Assembly (NCBI GenBank): GCA_015499985.1
Contig: JAAAUF010000399.1
Span: forward strand, 1-35,680
Reading direction: 5' to 3'
Source: Haplosporangium gracile
Taxonomy: Eukaryota; Mortierellomycota; Mortierellomycetes; Mortierellales; Mortierellaceae
Length of the DNA: 35,680 nt
The notes below the pieces were generated by a model, which ran no database searches, was not told where the DNA came from, and saw only the letters and a program-made list of their open reading frames with translations. Positions 10,401-21,718 of this stretch are shown here, in pieces. The position numbers and the translations under genes are program-made. Every line of letters begins with the position of its first letter. Within the stretch, counting starts at the first letter, position 1.

Positions 10401-10897
10401 CAGCCTCATAGCTAGCAACAATTCACCCAACTTCATAGCATTGAGAGAGTGTGTGTGGAGGAGTAGAGACAGCATGTACTACAAAGTAACAGACAGTTGC
10501 TTATGCGCATAGGCTAAAACACAAAAAGAAAAAAAAAGGTTGGGACAGCATCAGATAAAGAAAAAAAGAGTCCACGAAAGGAGGGACCCTTTACCTCTGT
10601 GTCCAGACAAAACGGGGGTTTCCAACCCTCAGGGGGGATGATCTTGCAGATGCCAGCCTTCTCGGCATCTGGACGGATGCGTTCGATATACTTGAGAGGG
10701 TCCATCCACTCCTTGGCGGTGGGGTAGTAGCAAGGAGCATCTTGGAGGCCAAAGATGCGTGCAGGAGGGTCTGCCCGTGGGGTCTCCTGAGGAGCGGCCG
10801 TGGCGACTGAGGCCATGTCGAGAGCAAGGGCCTTTTGGACGGGTCCAGGGGGAGTCGCGAGCGAGTCTATTGCTCTAGGCACAGCCTGCTTCATCAT
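7470..10897 (-). CDS. KDM5/JARID1-type histone H3K4 demethylase, short C-terminus
   Basis: Seven exons join in frame: 10897-10595, 10220-10020, 9776-9440, 9321-8853, 8739-8283, 8125-7751 and 7571-7470 (747 residues). The domains in order are JmjN (about 45-95, [14 protein letters not shown]), ARID (about 115-200), PHD finger (about 315-362, ICELC to WYCAKC), JmjC (about 440-590) and a C5HC2 finger (about 660-740). Iron ligands are visible: H495 and E497 in CWHNEDH, and H583 in AYHAGFNHG. The family removes methyl groups from H3K4 with 2-oxoglutarate and Fe(II) in the nucleus. The protein stops immediately after the C5HC2 finger ([20 protein letters not shown], then stop). Animal and most filamentous-fungal KDM5 proteins continue with a PLU-1 region and further PHD fingers, whereas yeast Jhd2 is similarly short. 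Decayed sequence and a LINE lie directly downstream. The start MMKQ is the first ATG before JmjN. Confidence 0.9.
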
Positions 10898-11591
10898 GTT
10901 GGGTAAGTTGTTTTTGCTGTTATGATATCGTTGATGTCGGTGCTGTTGTTGATACTGTTGTTATTGTTGTGTTGCTGGGTTGAAGAATAGGCGCGGACAG
11001 ATACACACACAACACTTGACTTGGCTTGGATGAAAGGGAAATAGTCGGGGCCAAAAAGAAAAAAAAAAAAAAAGAAAAGAAAGAAAATGACCAATAGTCT
11101 CTCTGTTATGTCCAATATTGGGTCCTTGAAGGGTGACGAATGAGGTTTTGCAATGAAGTCGAAGAGGGGAAGGGGACAGGAGCAGAGAGGGTGAGGAAGA
11201 GCGGTCGACGGAGAGCTAGTAGGTGACTACAAAGGAGAGCAAGAGAGAGGGATAAAGAGGGGGATTTCTTTGAGAAAAGAAGAAGAAAGAACAGAAAGAA
11301 AAGAAGTGAGAATTGAGTGAGCGGTGCACCCGCCTTGTTCTCCCCTCCCTTTCCCTTTCCCGCTCTCCTCTCTCCTCCTCACTCTCACTGCTCTCTTTAA
11401 AACTTCAAGTCTTCAATCAACCCAAAAAATGAAGGTGGCTTGAAATTAACGCACGTGATTTACAGAGAGTCGCCCAACTCTATAAGGTTTCACAGGCAAC
11501 AAACGGCACACAAAAAAGTTGCCAGGAACGGCACAACGTTTTTTCTTCATCATCTTCACCCTCTTTACTCCCTCATCGCCACTCTTCTTCC
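10898..11591. promoter_or_regulatory. Shared promoter region of KDM5 (-) and BTB gene (+)
   Basis: This is a divergent 694-base intergenic region. It contains GTT/TTG-rich simple sequence next to the KDM5 start (10930-10980), an A run at about 11057-11073, a long purine-rich stretch (11155-11310) and a pyrimidine-rich stretch before the BTB gene (11335-11400 and 11540-11590). No specific operator is identifiable. The promoter role is inferred from gene orientation only. Confidence 0.5.
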
Positions 11592-13895
11592 ATGATGGAG
11601 TTTAGCTCATTCCTCCCTTCCTTCCCTCCCTCAAGGTCAAACTCGAGGCGCGTTTCCGCCCTGAGCACCTTCTCCTCTGCCGCTAGCAGCCCTGTTATGA
11701 GCCCCGAGCCTATACCAGCACCAATGGCTCACCTCAGTGCAAGTCGCGTTCTCTTCGAGGAGGGTCTCTACAGCGATGTCACCGTCACACTCCAGGTCCC
11801 TGGCTCACTCAAAAAAAACCTCCACCTCCACACCCATATCTTAGCCAAAGAAAGCGAGTTCTTTGGCACCCTCCTTTCTGGTAAAAAGAACCAGAGTGAA
11901 AAGGCTATTTCGTTGCTCGACGAGAAGGATGCTCAGGGTTCTCAGAGGATCGAAATTCAGTGTGCCGATGCATCTGAGCTCTATGCCTATGAATCTGCAC
12001 TTCGTTTGCTCTATACTGGAACTTGGTGCTCTGACCGCGACTTCCAGACAAGCTCCTTGGATGCACGACTTCGCCGTGGGATGGATGTCATGGGCTTGGC
12101 CACTCGTTTGTCTCTCAGAGGCGCGACGACAGCATTGCTGCAGGATGAGGTGACACAAATGTGCCAGGCAAGTTTTACATTTATTCATTGCTGTACCGGC
12201 TGCATACTATGACCAAGGATTCAATTGAAAAATGTATCTTTAGCTCGTAGCACATGTTAGAACTAACCATAAGGACCATGACCCACTCTACACAATGCAG
12301 AGTCAGCCCGAGTTGATGGAAAAGTTGAGCAAATCGTTGAGACCAGAGGATAGGGAGGATGACCAGGCCATCTTGAAGTTCGACAAGGATGCGCTTCAGC
12401 AGATGTGCCGCGTTGCTGTCCTCAAAGTTGAGATTCGAGACCACTGCGAGCTGGTCATTGCTCGAAACCTCTATGGTCCCAAAAAGTTCCGAGACCTCCG
12501 CATGGCAGAGGTTCAATTGTCCGAGTTGAGGCCTGGTTACATCTTCCCTCCAGGTGGACAAGAGTCCATCTATCTTCTCAAAGGGGCTCCCTCCTTGCCC
12601 CTCCATCCTTGCAGAGCCTCAAATATTGAGGCCCTTCGCCAGGTCGTCGACTACTACACCGCCTACAACTCTCAGAAACCATTGCGGACGCGCGAGTACT
12701 ATGTGCTTCCAGAGGACAACAAGGCACCCAAGGACGACAAAACGCTACAGACCATTAACACATTCTATAAGGTTGCCTTCTCAACCGGATACCAATGGCT
12801 CTTGGATCAAATCATCAAAGTCAGGGCTCCATTCGAGCTGGTCGTTCTCATGTTGAAGGATGCGATCGATGAAAATGCCGACTCTCGTAGCAACGTATTC
12901 TTTGGCGAATTTGCGAACGTGCTGGATGGAGATGTGTACCTGCAGGGCGTGAACTATATTGCAGAGGGACTTTTGCTCGCCTTTCAAGACCCCACTTTGG
13001 AGTCCTTCCGCAACCCTGGAGCATCGGGATCATTGCTCAACATGATCTCGTACGGTGTCAATTCCTTGACCGACTTGCCACCCCTTCGATCCAAACCCTA
13101 CCAAGACGATGTGGGAGCCGCACAGATTCATCAAGAGTACCCCGCCCTTCCAACACTGGTTATGGAGTTCTTCTGGCAGGTTCTTGAGCTGGCCCTGAAG
13201 CGACCTCACCATCTCGAGTTTGTTCAACTCCTTCTGGACTCGATCACCAAGATTGCACCCCTGACCCCTTTTGAGGTTGTTGACCGCATCGAGGAGCGTC
13301 TCGCCGAGCTATTGGAAGAGACCCGAAAGAAGATCATGGAGCAACGTGGCGATGAAGGAGCAGACGAGGATGCGGATGCAGGATCGGATAATGACCGGGA
13401 TAACAAGCCAGACACCTCAGACAAAGACAAGGACGATAGCGACAGAGAGGAGACTTATGCCCGAGCCCGGACAACTGCCGACAACCGCCAAGGTGACTTC
13501 TCCAGATATGACGACCTTGATGAGCGCACATCTATGGTCAGCAGTGTGTTGTTCGCCACTGAGCCCGCGCACTCTGTCAAGCCTGGTGCGACTATCGACG
13601 AGGATGATGAATCTTCATTGCGGCAGGAACAGGAAGAGCAAGAGGACGAGGCCGATGCTGAACCTGATGCCGAGGTTGAGGCAGCTTGGATGAGGTAAGT
13701 AACAATGGCATTAAATCAAGTTGTTCTGTGTCAAAGGCAAAAGCAAGTCTATGTCAAGCAACTAACATTTCGTTTACAATTCTCCGTCGTAGATCCGAAT
13801 ACCTGCAACCTCTCTGCTTGCAGCTGCTCACAAAGTTCCCCATGACTATCCAGTCATCGCTGCTCTGGGCCATCCACGATCTGCAGCTGTTGTAG
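11592..13895 (+). CDS. BTB/POZ domain protein
   Basis: Three exons (11592-12167, 12301-13694, 13793-13895) give 690 residues. After a Ser/Pro-rich leader, a BTB/POZ fold spans about residues 55-190: SDVTVTLQVPG, then LHLHTHILAKESEFFGTLLSG, then ALRLLYTGTW. Such domains form dimers and often recruit cullin-3 or chromatin partners. The central part (about 195-500) is helical and resembles the C-terminal extensions of fungal BTB proteins; no Kelch or other repeat is visible. An acidic, charged region (about 510-650) precedes a short conserved-looking C-terminus, CLQLLTKFPMTIQSSLLWAI. The first intron uses a GC donor (CAG|GCAAGT). The gene converges on the CDK11 gene with only 86 bases between the stops, so their 3' UTRs probably overlap. 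Alternative: the start could be the next Met a codon later. Confidence 0.85.
12168..12300 (+). other. GC-AG intron in the BTB gene
   Basis: The donor reads CAG|GCAAGT and the acceptor ATGCAG|AGTCAG. Splicing keeps phase 0 (MCQ joined to SQPE), and the upstream reading frame runs into a stop at 12210-12212 if the intron is retained. No GT donor nearby keeps the frame. GC-AG introns are a known minor class handled by the major spliceosome. Confidence 0.75.
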
Positions 13896-13981
13896 TCCCT
13901 ACTCTTTGTATTTATACCCCACACACTCATATTTAAAAAAATAGAGATTTGTATTCTGCTCCACACAAAGAACGTGCCACT

Positions 13982-15973
13982 CTAGACTTTGAGGCGGAAT
14001 CCAGTTGACTCCTGATTTGCAAAATTGAACAAACCGCCAGCTTCCTCTTCGTCTTGTCCATGTCCATGTACAGCCTGCGGGGCAGAAGGAGAGGCATTCT
14101 TTTTTGCAGTCCTAGAGTACCACAGAAGTTGTGAAGACACATGGAAAGTAGAGGTTTGATGAGAAGGAAATCTTTTTGTTCATTTTCGCATGCACAGCGA
14201 CGATGGGCAGGATCATCTGCTTGATTCGCGACTTACTTTTCTCCTTTTGAGGGCCAGGTAGGGAACATGGATGGGTGCTTTGGTGGGGGTGCCTCGCTAC
14301 TCATTCATTAATGGATAAAGAACACAATGTTAGTCTCTAATGAATGTATATGCATTTAACATTGCGCGACCAAACAGGTTCGATGGGTAGGATTACTTAC
14401 GAAAAATATGGGTGCTTCAGAGCGTCTTCAGCTGTGATACGTCGAGTAGGATCGTAGGTAAGCATCTTCGACATTAGATCGAGGCCGTTTTCCGTCAAGT
14501 AAGGGAGTCGGGAGCGAAGAAGGTTGTAGGGCTGGACAAAGTTGGGAACATGACTTGCTAAGGGCAACTTTGAGAATCCAGGCCAGATCTTGTCGTTTGG
14601 CATGCCAAGTAATTTGAAAATCTAGAAAAAATCACAAACGTCAGTGGATGTTTGCTTTAAAACCAGTCCGTGCGTTTTCAGTACAAGAACGACGCCAATT
14701 CGAAAGGCGACAAGCGTGTACCTTTTCCAGTTGTTCTGCCTCACTACGTCCTGGCACCAGTGGTTCGTTGTTAACAAACTCTGCAAAGATGCATCCTATT
14801 GACCAAATGTCGACCGCAGTAGTGTATTGCTTGGCGCCTAGGAGCAGCTCAGGAGATCTAAATGCGTCGTAGTAAGTCAAAGTTAGCATGCAAAGTTTGG
14901 AGCTAGTATGATCATCAAGAAACGACACACTGCTTCTTGATCAACGAGTATGGCAGGACGCACCTATACCACAGAGTAACGACGGGTTGTGTCAACACTC
15001 CCTGGGGTTCTCCATATCGCCGCGCAAGTCCGAAATCGGCGACCTTGATCTCGCCTTTGTTATTGAGCAATAGGTTGGATGTCTTCAGATCACGATGAAG
15101 AATCCAATTCTCGTGAAGAAGTTCCGTTGCAGACAAGAGTTGAAGCATCAGCGTTTTGACTTCTGATTGTAGGAAAGGTGCCCGCATCCCGCTCATCAGT
15201 TCTTTCAAGTCGTGTTCAATGAAGTCCATGACAATAAAGATTCTACAATGCAACAGGAAAAACAAAAGAGAAAGGCGGGTTAGTGAAAACACAGCTCACA
15301 TTCGAGTCGCGATGACGAGTCCAGGCACAACAAAGATTAACAAAATAAAGCATTACTGTGTCAGAGTATCGCCCACAACAATCTCGCGGACGTTGACAAT
15401 GTGAGGGTGCTTGGCCAGGAGGAGCGTGTAGATCTCGCGCAAGCTGGTGATGGGAAAGCCGTTCTTCTCCTGATCCAGCTTCAACTTCTTGAGCGCCACG
15501 ATTTCTCCTGTTATCCTGTCTCTAGCGCGGTAGACGACTCCATAGGTTCCTTCGGATATCCTGTTCAGCTTCTCGTAATTCTCGACGCTTCGACATTGGG
15601 TTAGGACCGGGTGCTGCTCGGCCTCAGGGACTTCGATGTGATATTCTGGCGCAGCCTCTGCTGCTTGCTCTCTGTACATGTCGACCGGTGTTTGTGAACG
15701 GTGGCGATAAGTCTCTTGGTCTTCTGGCTCTTGTGGATAAACGGGCGTCATGTTGTCATCCACAGAGGGTGGTTGTAATCCTTCTCGTTGCAGGTCAGAA
15801 TCGCGTGGCATTCGTCCTGAGGTAGAGGAGGAAGGTGTGCCACTTCCTTCTCTGAATGCGGGCAGGTCCTTTGATGGTTTGAAACGCTTTGTCTTCTTCT
15901 TTTTCCGTTGGTTCCTGTCTTCTTCGTCGCTTGATGCTTCCCGAGCCCACTTTGATGTAGCCGCACCGTCCAT
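13982..15973 (-). CDS. CDK11/PITSLRE-type cyclin-dependent kinase
   Basis: Six exons join in phase: 15973-15357, 15242-14964, 14857-14722, 14621-14401, 14296-14237 and 14111-13982 (480 residues). The kinase domain starts at about residue 133. Visible motifs are the Gly loop EGTYGVVY (141-148), the catalytic Lys in VALKK (162), PITSLRE (174-180; the family hallmark is PITSLRE), HRDLKTSN (255-262), DFGLAR (275-280) and a T-loop ending [11 protein letters not shown] with the activating Thr. The C-terminus [18 protein letters not shown] matches the CDK11 tail. The N-terminal 130 residues are basic and Ser-rich, and shorter than in animals. Family members bind L-type cyclins and act in transcription and splicing in the nucleus. 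An in-frame upstream ATG at 16105 would add 44 residues; 15973 is chosen because the sequence upstream looks like leader. Confidence 0.92.
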
Positions 15974-16579
15974 CGTTGTTGCTGTTCGCTGTGATTCCGT
16001 ATGCTGGTTAAAGGGCAAGGCTACATGCGTTCCTTGGTTTCTTGTCAGACGACAGCGGCTTAGGCTACTAAAGCAGTCACTCGCCTGCTCTCTCGTTGGA
16101 AGCAAACAAGCTTCAACACCACCACCTCTTTTAGTTCATCTCGCTTTGTTTTTCTTTCTTTTTTTACTTTTACTTCTTCACCCTCTATCATCTTAAATAG
16201 GACATCTCTTTGCCCCTTTTCTACCGTCTTTATCTTTTCGCTCGTTTCTCACCTTCTTTCTTTTCTTCTCTCCTTACCACCGCATTGATTCCATCTCGAT
16301 CGTTCAACACGTTCACTCGTTTATCTTTTCATTCTCAGCACCTTTCTTTGAATCCCACGCTTGCTCGCATTTCTTCATTACGCGACGGCGCTGGCATTTT
16401 TTTCACATCCGCCTCCCTCTTGTATCGACAATCGGCTGAATCGGCGTTGCTGAAAATATTGCCTGCATCAGTCACCCCTTAATCATTTATTTTCTCACGT
16501 CGACACTATTTTTCGCCTGTATTTTCCCCTTTGCTCTCTGCCTTTCAGCATTGTTGTTATTCATTAACCAGTCAATAAT
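15974..16579. promoter_or_regulatory. Shared promoter region of CDK11 (-) and PP2C gene (+)
   Basis: This divergent 606-base region is strongly pyrimidine-rich on the plus strand from about 16125 to 16400 (TTTC/CTTC blocks). It has no domain-bearing ORF. It is probably the leaders and core promoters of both genes; no discrete motif can be named. Confidence 0.5.
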
Positions 16580-19500
16580 ATGTCTACCCCTGAACCCTTG
16601 TCCCCGTCCACGACCACAGCACCACGGTCAACCTCGCCTGATCGAGCCAGCCCAATAAGCTCAAGTCATCCACACAACCATGAATCGAACCCTGCTCAAG
16701 CCCCAGATGAGCGCACAATACAGGAACCAGAGAGCTCTGGAGGGACTAATGGCGCCACTACCCTATCGGCCGCGCCTGTCGAGGCCTCTTCCGAGTCGTT
16801 AAAGGCACCTTCTCGGAAAAAAAAGTCAAAGGCTGTTGTGACAGCCCCCTCTCCTGTACAGCTCCACGAGCCACTCCAAGCATTACCCGTCTCGACTCCG
16901 TTGCCAGACCTCACAGACTTTAATTTGCGCTCAGAGCAACTCAGAAACCCTCTGTTTGTCGCGATCTCTAAGGTCCTAATTGTGTATGGAAACGCATGGC
17001 AGAGCGCGAATGATCTCGTTGGTAAGTAATAGAGGTCGAGAACCTCATACAGTCTGTACACCTGTCGCGAGCCATGTAAGTTCAGAATGTTAAAAAATAG
17101 ATGGAACTAACTCGTATCGCTGTTTGCTTTTTATTTTCATTTAGATGGTATTCGACATTTTGAGCTGGCTAACCTAGGGTAAGAATACATGTTCAGCATC
17201 CTCAGTCATTAATTGCGTGACTGCACTACTTTCTTGCACTAACAAAAATAACGGTCTTTTTCAACTTATTAGAGGTCGAACACCAAAAGGAACTGTGCAA
17301 GGCGCGATTTCTACAGCATTGGCTCTCTCAGCGGCACTGAAAACATTCGAACCTATCGAGAAGCAAAAGATGAACAGCACAACGTACTACAGGATGGCAG
17401 AGCAGGCCCTGCTCCCCTCAGAAGGCGGCTACACGGATCCATCTGACGCAGGTAATAAATGATTTCATGCGGAATCATTTTACGAGTACCTTTGTTGATA
17501 TGCGTACGCGGGTCTTTTTTTTATTTTTCTATTTTTTTTGAATCTTTATCTACTCACTAATCACAACCACATTTATTAATTACGATCAATCAGAAAAAAA
17601 AAGCTCCAAGCCCAAGGCACCAGTCACCAACGCACGACGCAAAGTGAAGCGATCAACCAATGGCGAAAGCTCAACTCACACCAAACGAAGAATAGTAACT
17701 GCATGGGACTCAGACACAATGAGCTCGGACAGCTCAGACGAGGATGGAAACCACAAGGCATCAAACGGCCAATCTGGTTCACCCTCTTCGTCAAAGAGAG
17801 CTCGCACAGGCTCACCAAATTCAGGCTCAACGCGGTCAAAGGCCAAGGAGATGCCCAACGGCCTCAAGAAACTTCCCAAAGGATACGTCTACGACACTGA
17901 GATCAACCAATCCGCTTTGATGAACTTGTCTATCAACCCATCACAGACAGGAGAGTTCATGGCACATCTCAGGTATATTATCGGCAAATGCTGAAAGTAA
18001 CTGTCACTGTTGTTACAATCTTACAAAGGTGCAAAACTATATACTAATTTTTTATTTTCATTTAATTTAACAATAGGGGTCAGAAGGCACTAGAGAAGAA
18101 CGACTACCCCGACAAGCGCGCTGAATACGGGGTGGATTTGACAAAGGAGCCCTCGATGTTTGCAGTCGAGCAGCAGGTCGGCTATTCTTATCCTCGACTT
18201 CGAACCAGTGGACGCGAACGACTGCCAAAGACCGACTGCGAGGACGGATATGCCGTGGCGGACTTGAGGCACGAAGGCGGCTTTCTTGGACGATTGTTCT
18301 GCATTACGGATGGTCATGGAGGTCGAGCATGTTCGTCCTTTGTGATTGCAACGATACCCGGAGCGATGCAGGTGATATTGGGCAAGTACCGGCCTGAGGA
18401 TATCTCCCTCCCAAGTGTTCAAGAGCTGGTCAAGAGTCAGATCACAGAGGCTGTTCGGTTGATCGACAAGGAATACCTGGACTACAAGAAGCAACAGTAT
18501 CTCCTCTACAAAGCCAAGAAGATTCCTCACGACCCTGGTAGCGACGGCACGACTCTTATTGTCAACATCTTCATCGATAAATGGGTCATCTGCATCAATG
18601 TAGGCGACAGCAGGTCCATGCTTGGATCGCGGGATTCAATCGGGCGGTGGAACGTCGAGTTTGCCAGCGAGGACCACACGCCTTCCTTGGAACGCCTAGC
18701 CCAGACGATCTATGCCAACGGCGGCGAGTTTGTGACGCATGACGACAAGGTGATTCGGTTCGACCCTACGATCAAGAACGACAAGAAGCACCGCCAATCC
18801 CTGAAGGAGGCCAGGATACGAGTCAAAGACGGCGCCTCGAATCTGTATGGTATACCCTATCGAACCAGGAACGGACAGTGCGCATCTGTCAACTTAGGCG
18901 CCTGCATCGGAGATGTGCTGTACAAGTTGGATCCCGTCAACCCAGTGCTGAGCTGCAAGCCGGACATCACCTTTATCGACATCACCAGCATCCAGCATGG
19001 CTATCTTTTGATGGCATCGGACGGTCTTTGGGATTATGTTCAGCGTGGAGGAAAGATCCATGAACAAAACTTAGCAGTCTGCCAGTTTGTGGGTGACAAG
19101 ATTGACCGAGGCTGGAATTATCAGAGGATCGTGTGCACTCTTGCTGATCGTGAGGGGATGAACGGTCTGTATTCGGACTCTATCCAAGAGTACGATGATT
19201 TCACAGCAATCGTTGTGAGCATTGGCGAGCCACAGCCAGTGCCACAGCTGCCGCTGACGGGGCTTGAGGGAGCTGCTGAGCCGAAGGAAGGAGACGATGT
19301 GTCTGCAGATCAAGGCGAGAAACTGGCGGCGAAGGTCGAGGAGACGCGTAATAGTCAAAGAGACAAGGAGGTCCAGGAAGATCAAGAGAACGGCGAAGCA
19401 GCGACGGGCGCCATGGCATTAAAGGAGGGGAACGGCGATGACCAGACAAATATGGAGGATGACGCAGAGGAAGCTTCATCCGGCAGCGCAGACAAGTCGT

Positions 19501-19589
19501 CCAAGCAACCTTCGGACCCACCAGAGGGGATGGAGGTGGATGAGGATGCACTGCCTGGGGAGAGCGCAACAGCGAAGGCAGCATCATGA
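16580..19589 (+). CDS. PP2C-type Ser/Thr phosphatase with N-terminal winged-helix-like region
   Basis: Five exons (16580-17021, 17145-17178, 17273-17451, 17594-17972, 18077-19589) give 848 residues, all in phase. Residues 1-115 are Ser/Pro-rich. Residues about 120-200 (NPLFVAISKVLIVYGNAW, then GGRTPKGTVQGAISTAL) look like a winged helix of the GDS1/HARE-HTH kind, which suggests DNA or chromatin contact. A basic and Ser-rich linker follows (KRSTNGES, KRARTGSP). The PP2C domain starts at about 380, with metal-site motifs CEDGY, ITDGHGG (Asp about 423), CINVGDSR (about 520), MASDGLWD (about 660) and EYDDFT (about 717). These Asp/Glu residues are the expected Mn/Mg ligands, so activity is likely. 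The C-terminal 110 residues are acidic and disordered. The catalytic assignment is firm; the winged-helix assignment is tentative. Confidence 0.85.
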
Positions 19590-19728
19590 GTGGACTTCAA
19601 CCATTACTCCTGCATTTCTTTTTTTTTTTTCTTTTTCTTTTATTTTTGCTGTACATATTAAAAAGAGCATGTTCATGGCAAGTGTGCAATAATTGCATGT
19701 ATTTTCCGTGTGTGTACATATGAAGAGT

Positions 19729-20826
19729 CTACTGAGTCTTGAGAGTCTTGGTGGTGGCCTTGATGGAGGGGACAAAGAAGATGGGCAAGCAGACGAGCGC
19801 CATAACAGCAGTTTCTGTTGTTGGTGAGATGTCAAGATAAACGGAGTTGTTAGTCATAAAGGCTACAGGTTACGGGTTCGTTCATCACGTCATATTAATG
19901 CCATTCATATTTTCCCGCAATCCCTTACCTGCGACCCAGAAGCCGAGAAGAGGAGACCACTTGCTATTTCTGTTGAGGACGTCCCCGTTGTCAAAGAGAT
20001 CCGAGAGGTTGCTGAAGAATGTGGCCCCGGGGGTCTTTTCGTGGTAACGAACAATGTAGGCGCCAAACAAGGAGGAGACCAACGTGACACCCTGGAGTGC
20101 GTAAAAGATGCAAGTCAAGAAGAAGCGGGACTTGTCGCCGGGTGCGAGCAGAGTCTCGTTCTTCATCCAGATATAACAGGGAATGTATGCGGCCTATTTT
20201 TCGATGAGAGAGGAAGTTTGTTTTACTAAGACTGTCAGACTGGGGTCTTGTTCTCTGAGTGTCAAAAGAAGACAAGAATGATGATGATGATGATGATGAC
20301 AACTTACAGGGATGAGGATGATACCCATGGATAGAAGAGTGAATAGCATCCTGGAAGTGAAGAAGGCGGTCAAGGGGAACGTCAATCCAGCTCTCCAGGC
20401 GACATAGTCCTGAGGGTACATGAACCGGTTGTATCCCATTCCCAAGATGGCACAGAAGCAAGTGTAAGCATGGACCCAGTACTTGTGATAAGACATTGGC
20501 AACTGAGGTGCCTCACGGTACTTGCGGATCTTTGCATAGGTGACATAGTAACCAATAATGCCCAGGAGAACATTCGTAAAAGCAAAGACGGTAGGCAGGA
20601 TAGCATGGATCTCGTTCTTGTCGCCGAGGAGGAACATGGATTCCCAGCCGGGGTTGTCCCAGAGGAGAAAAAGACCCGAGGGAGCAAAGATCAGGGAGAG
20701 GAAGAGAAGGGTGTAGACGAATGAGGGGGTTGACCAGAAGACGGGTTGGTTCTTGAGGGACCCGGCCGAGCATGCGGCGAAGATTGCTCCGAAGGAGAAG
20801 CTCCAAAAGACGTCGACTTCAATCAT
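19729..20826 (-). CDS. Multi-pass membrane protein, unknown function
   Basis: Three exons (20826-20308, 20193-19929, 19814-19729) give 289 residues. About seven hydrophobic segments are visible, near residues 5-25 (FWSFSFGAIFAACSAG), 35-55, 75-97 (TVFAFTNVLLGIIGYYVTYA), 115-130, 145-180, 195-220 (CIFYALQGVTLVSSLFGAYI) and 255-280. Short charged loops lie between them. There is no cleavable signal peptide and no motif of a transporter, GPCR or enzyme family that I recognise. The start MIEVDVFWSF is the first Met before the first hydrophobic segment; the in-frame upstream part looks like leader. The first intron contains an (ATG)n tract near 20278-20298. The gene converges on the PP2C gene with 139 bases between the stops, and an AATAAA signal on the minus strand lies at about 19641-19646. 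Confidence 0.8.
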
Positions 20827-21718
20827 TTCCTGCTGGCTGCTTGCTGCTGTATGGTGAGGGAATTCAAGTGTGGAGGAGTAATAGAAGACAGAAGAAAGAA
20901 GAAATTTAAAAAGAGAAAAGCAAAAATGCAAGAAGGTTGTCGGACTAAAATATTGGTCGTCTAACGGCGGCAACAACAGCAAACGGAAGTGGCTCACTCC
21001 CGGATCCTCCTTCTCTATCAACACGGGTAATCCACTTTTTTTTCTCCCTTCCTTCTTTTATATCGTGTCGTCGATGTGTGGAGCGACCGTGAAAAGACAG
21101 GAGGCAGTAGGACGGGTCTGGGGCATTTTAGCCTAAAAGAACATGAGATTAGCCTCATCCATCCGCACCCCGCGTGGATATGAAAGAAAGACGGATGTGG
21201 TGCTCCACAACCAACAAAGAAACAAAGAAACAATTCTCCTCCCGAGCCGAAGTCGAAAGTGAACATGCCCAGAAAGCACAGTCCCTCCACAGTTTACTCC
21301 GTTGCTTAATTTTTAATGCGAGAGTAATGGCTCGCTAACTCTATGGATAACTCAGGCTCGCTGTAAAGGATCAAACTGAACTGGATTGAACTGAACTGAC
21401 GTGGGAGAAATTGTCAATGGCTCGGGTCGACGAGGAGCCATCCTTTGCTACCCTTAGCGACAGTAACAAATAGTAAACAACAAACAAAACAAAAAGCAAA
21501 CAGCAACACAACAAACGCACCAACCGCATCCGCGCGAAGAGCAAGAAGAAAAAAAGAAGACCTTTTCCCTCTCCCCAACTTCTCTTCTCTTCTCTTTTTT
21601 TTTTCTTTTCTCCTTTTCTGTTCTTTTCTCTTCAACTACAGCCATAACTCCAGGACTCCAACCAATAAGGACAACAGCAACAGCAACAGCAACAGCAACA
21701 CAACGCCACAAAAAAACG
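20827..21718. promoter_or_regulatory. Shared promoter region of membrane protein (-) and SDR gene (+)
   Basis: This is a divergent 892-base region. Short open frames exist but none has a domain. A pyrimidine-rich block (21560-21630) and a CAACAG-type tract lie in the presumed SDR leader. No specific binding site is identifiable. Confidence 0.45.
21671..21700 (+). repeat. AACAGC-type microsatellite in SDR leader
   Basis: About four copies of the hexamer AACAGC or CAACAG lie 20 to 45 bases upstream of the SDR start codon. This is simple sequence within the presumed 5' UTR. Confidence 0.8.

Noticed and set aside
20278..20300. (ATG)n tract near the membrane-protein gene as a coding His run
   Set aside because: It would encode a His run only if the first intron were retained. 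The GTAAGT donor at 20307-20302 removes it.
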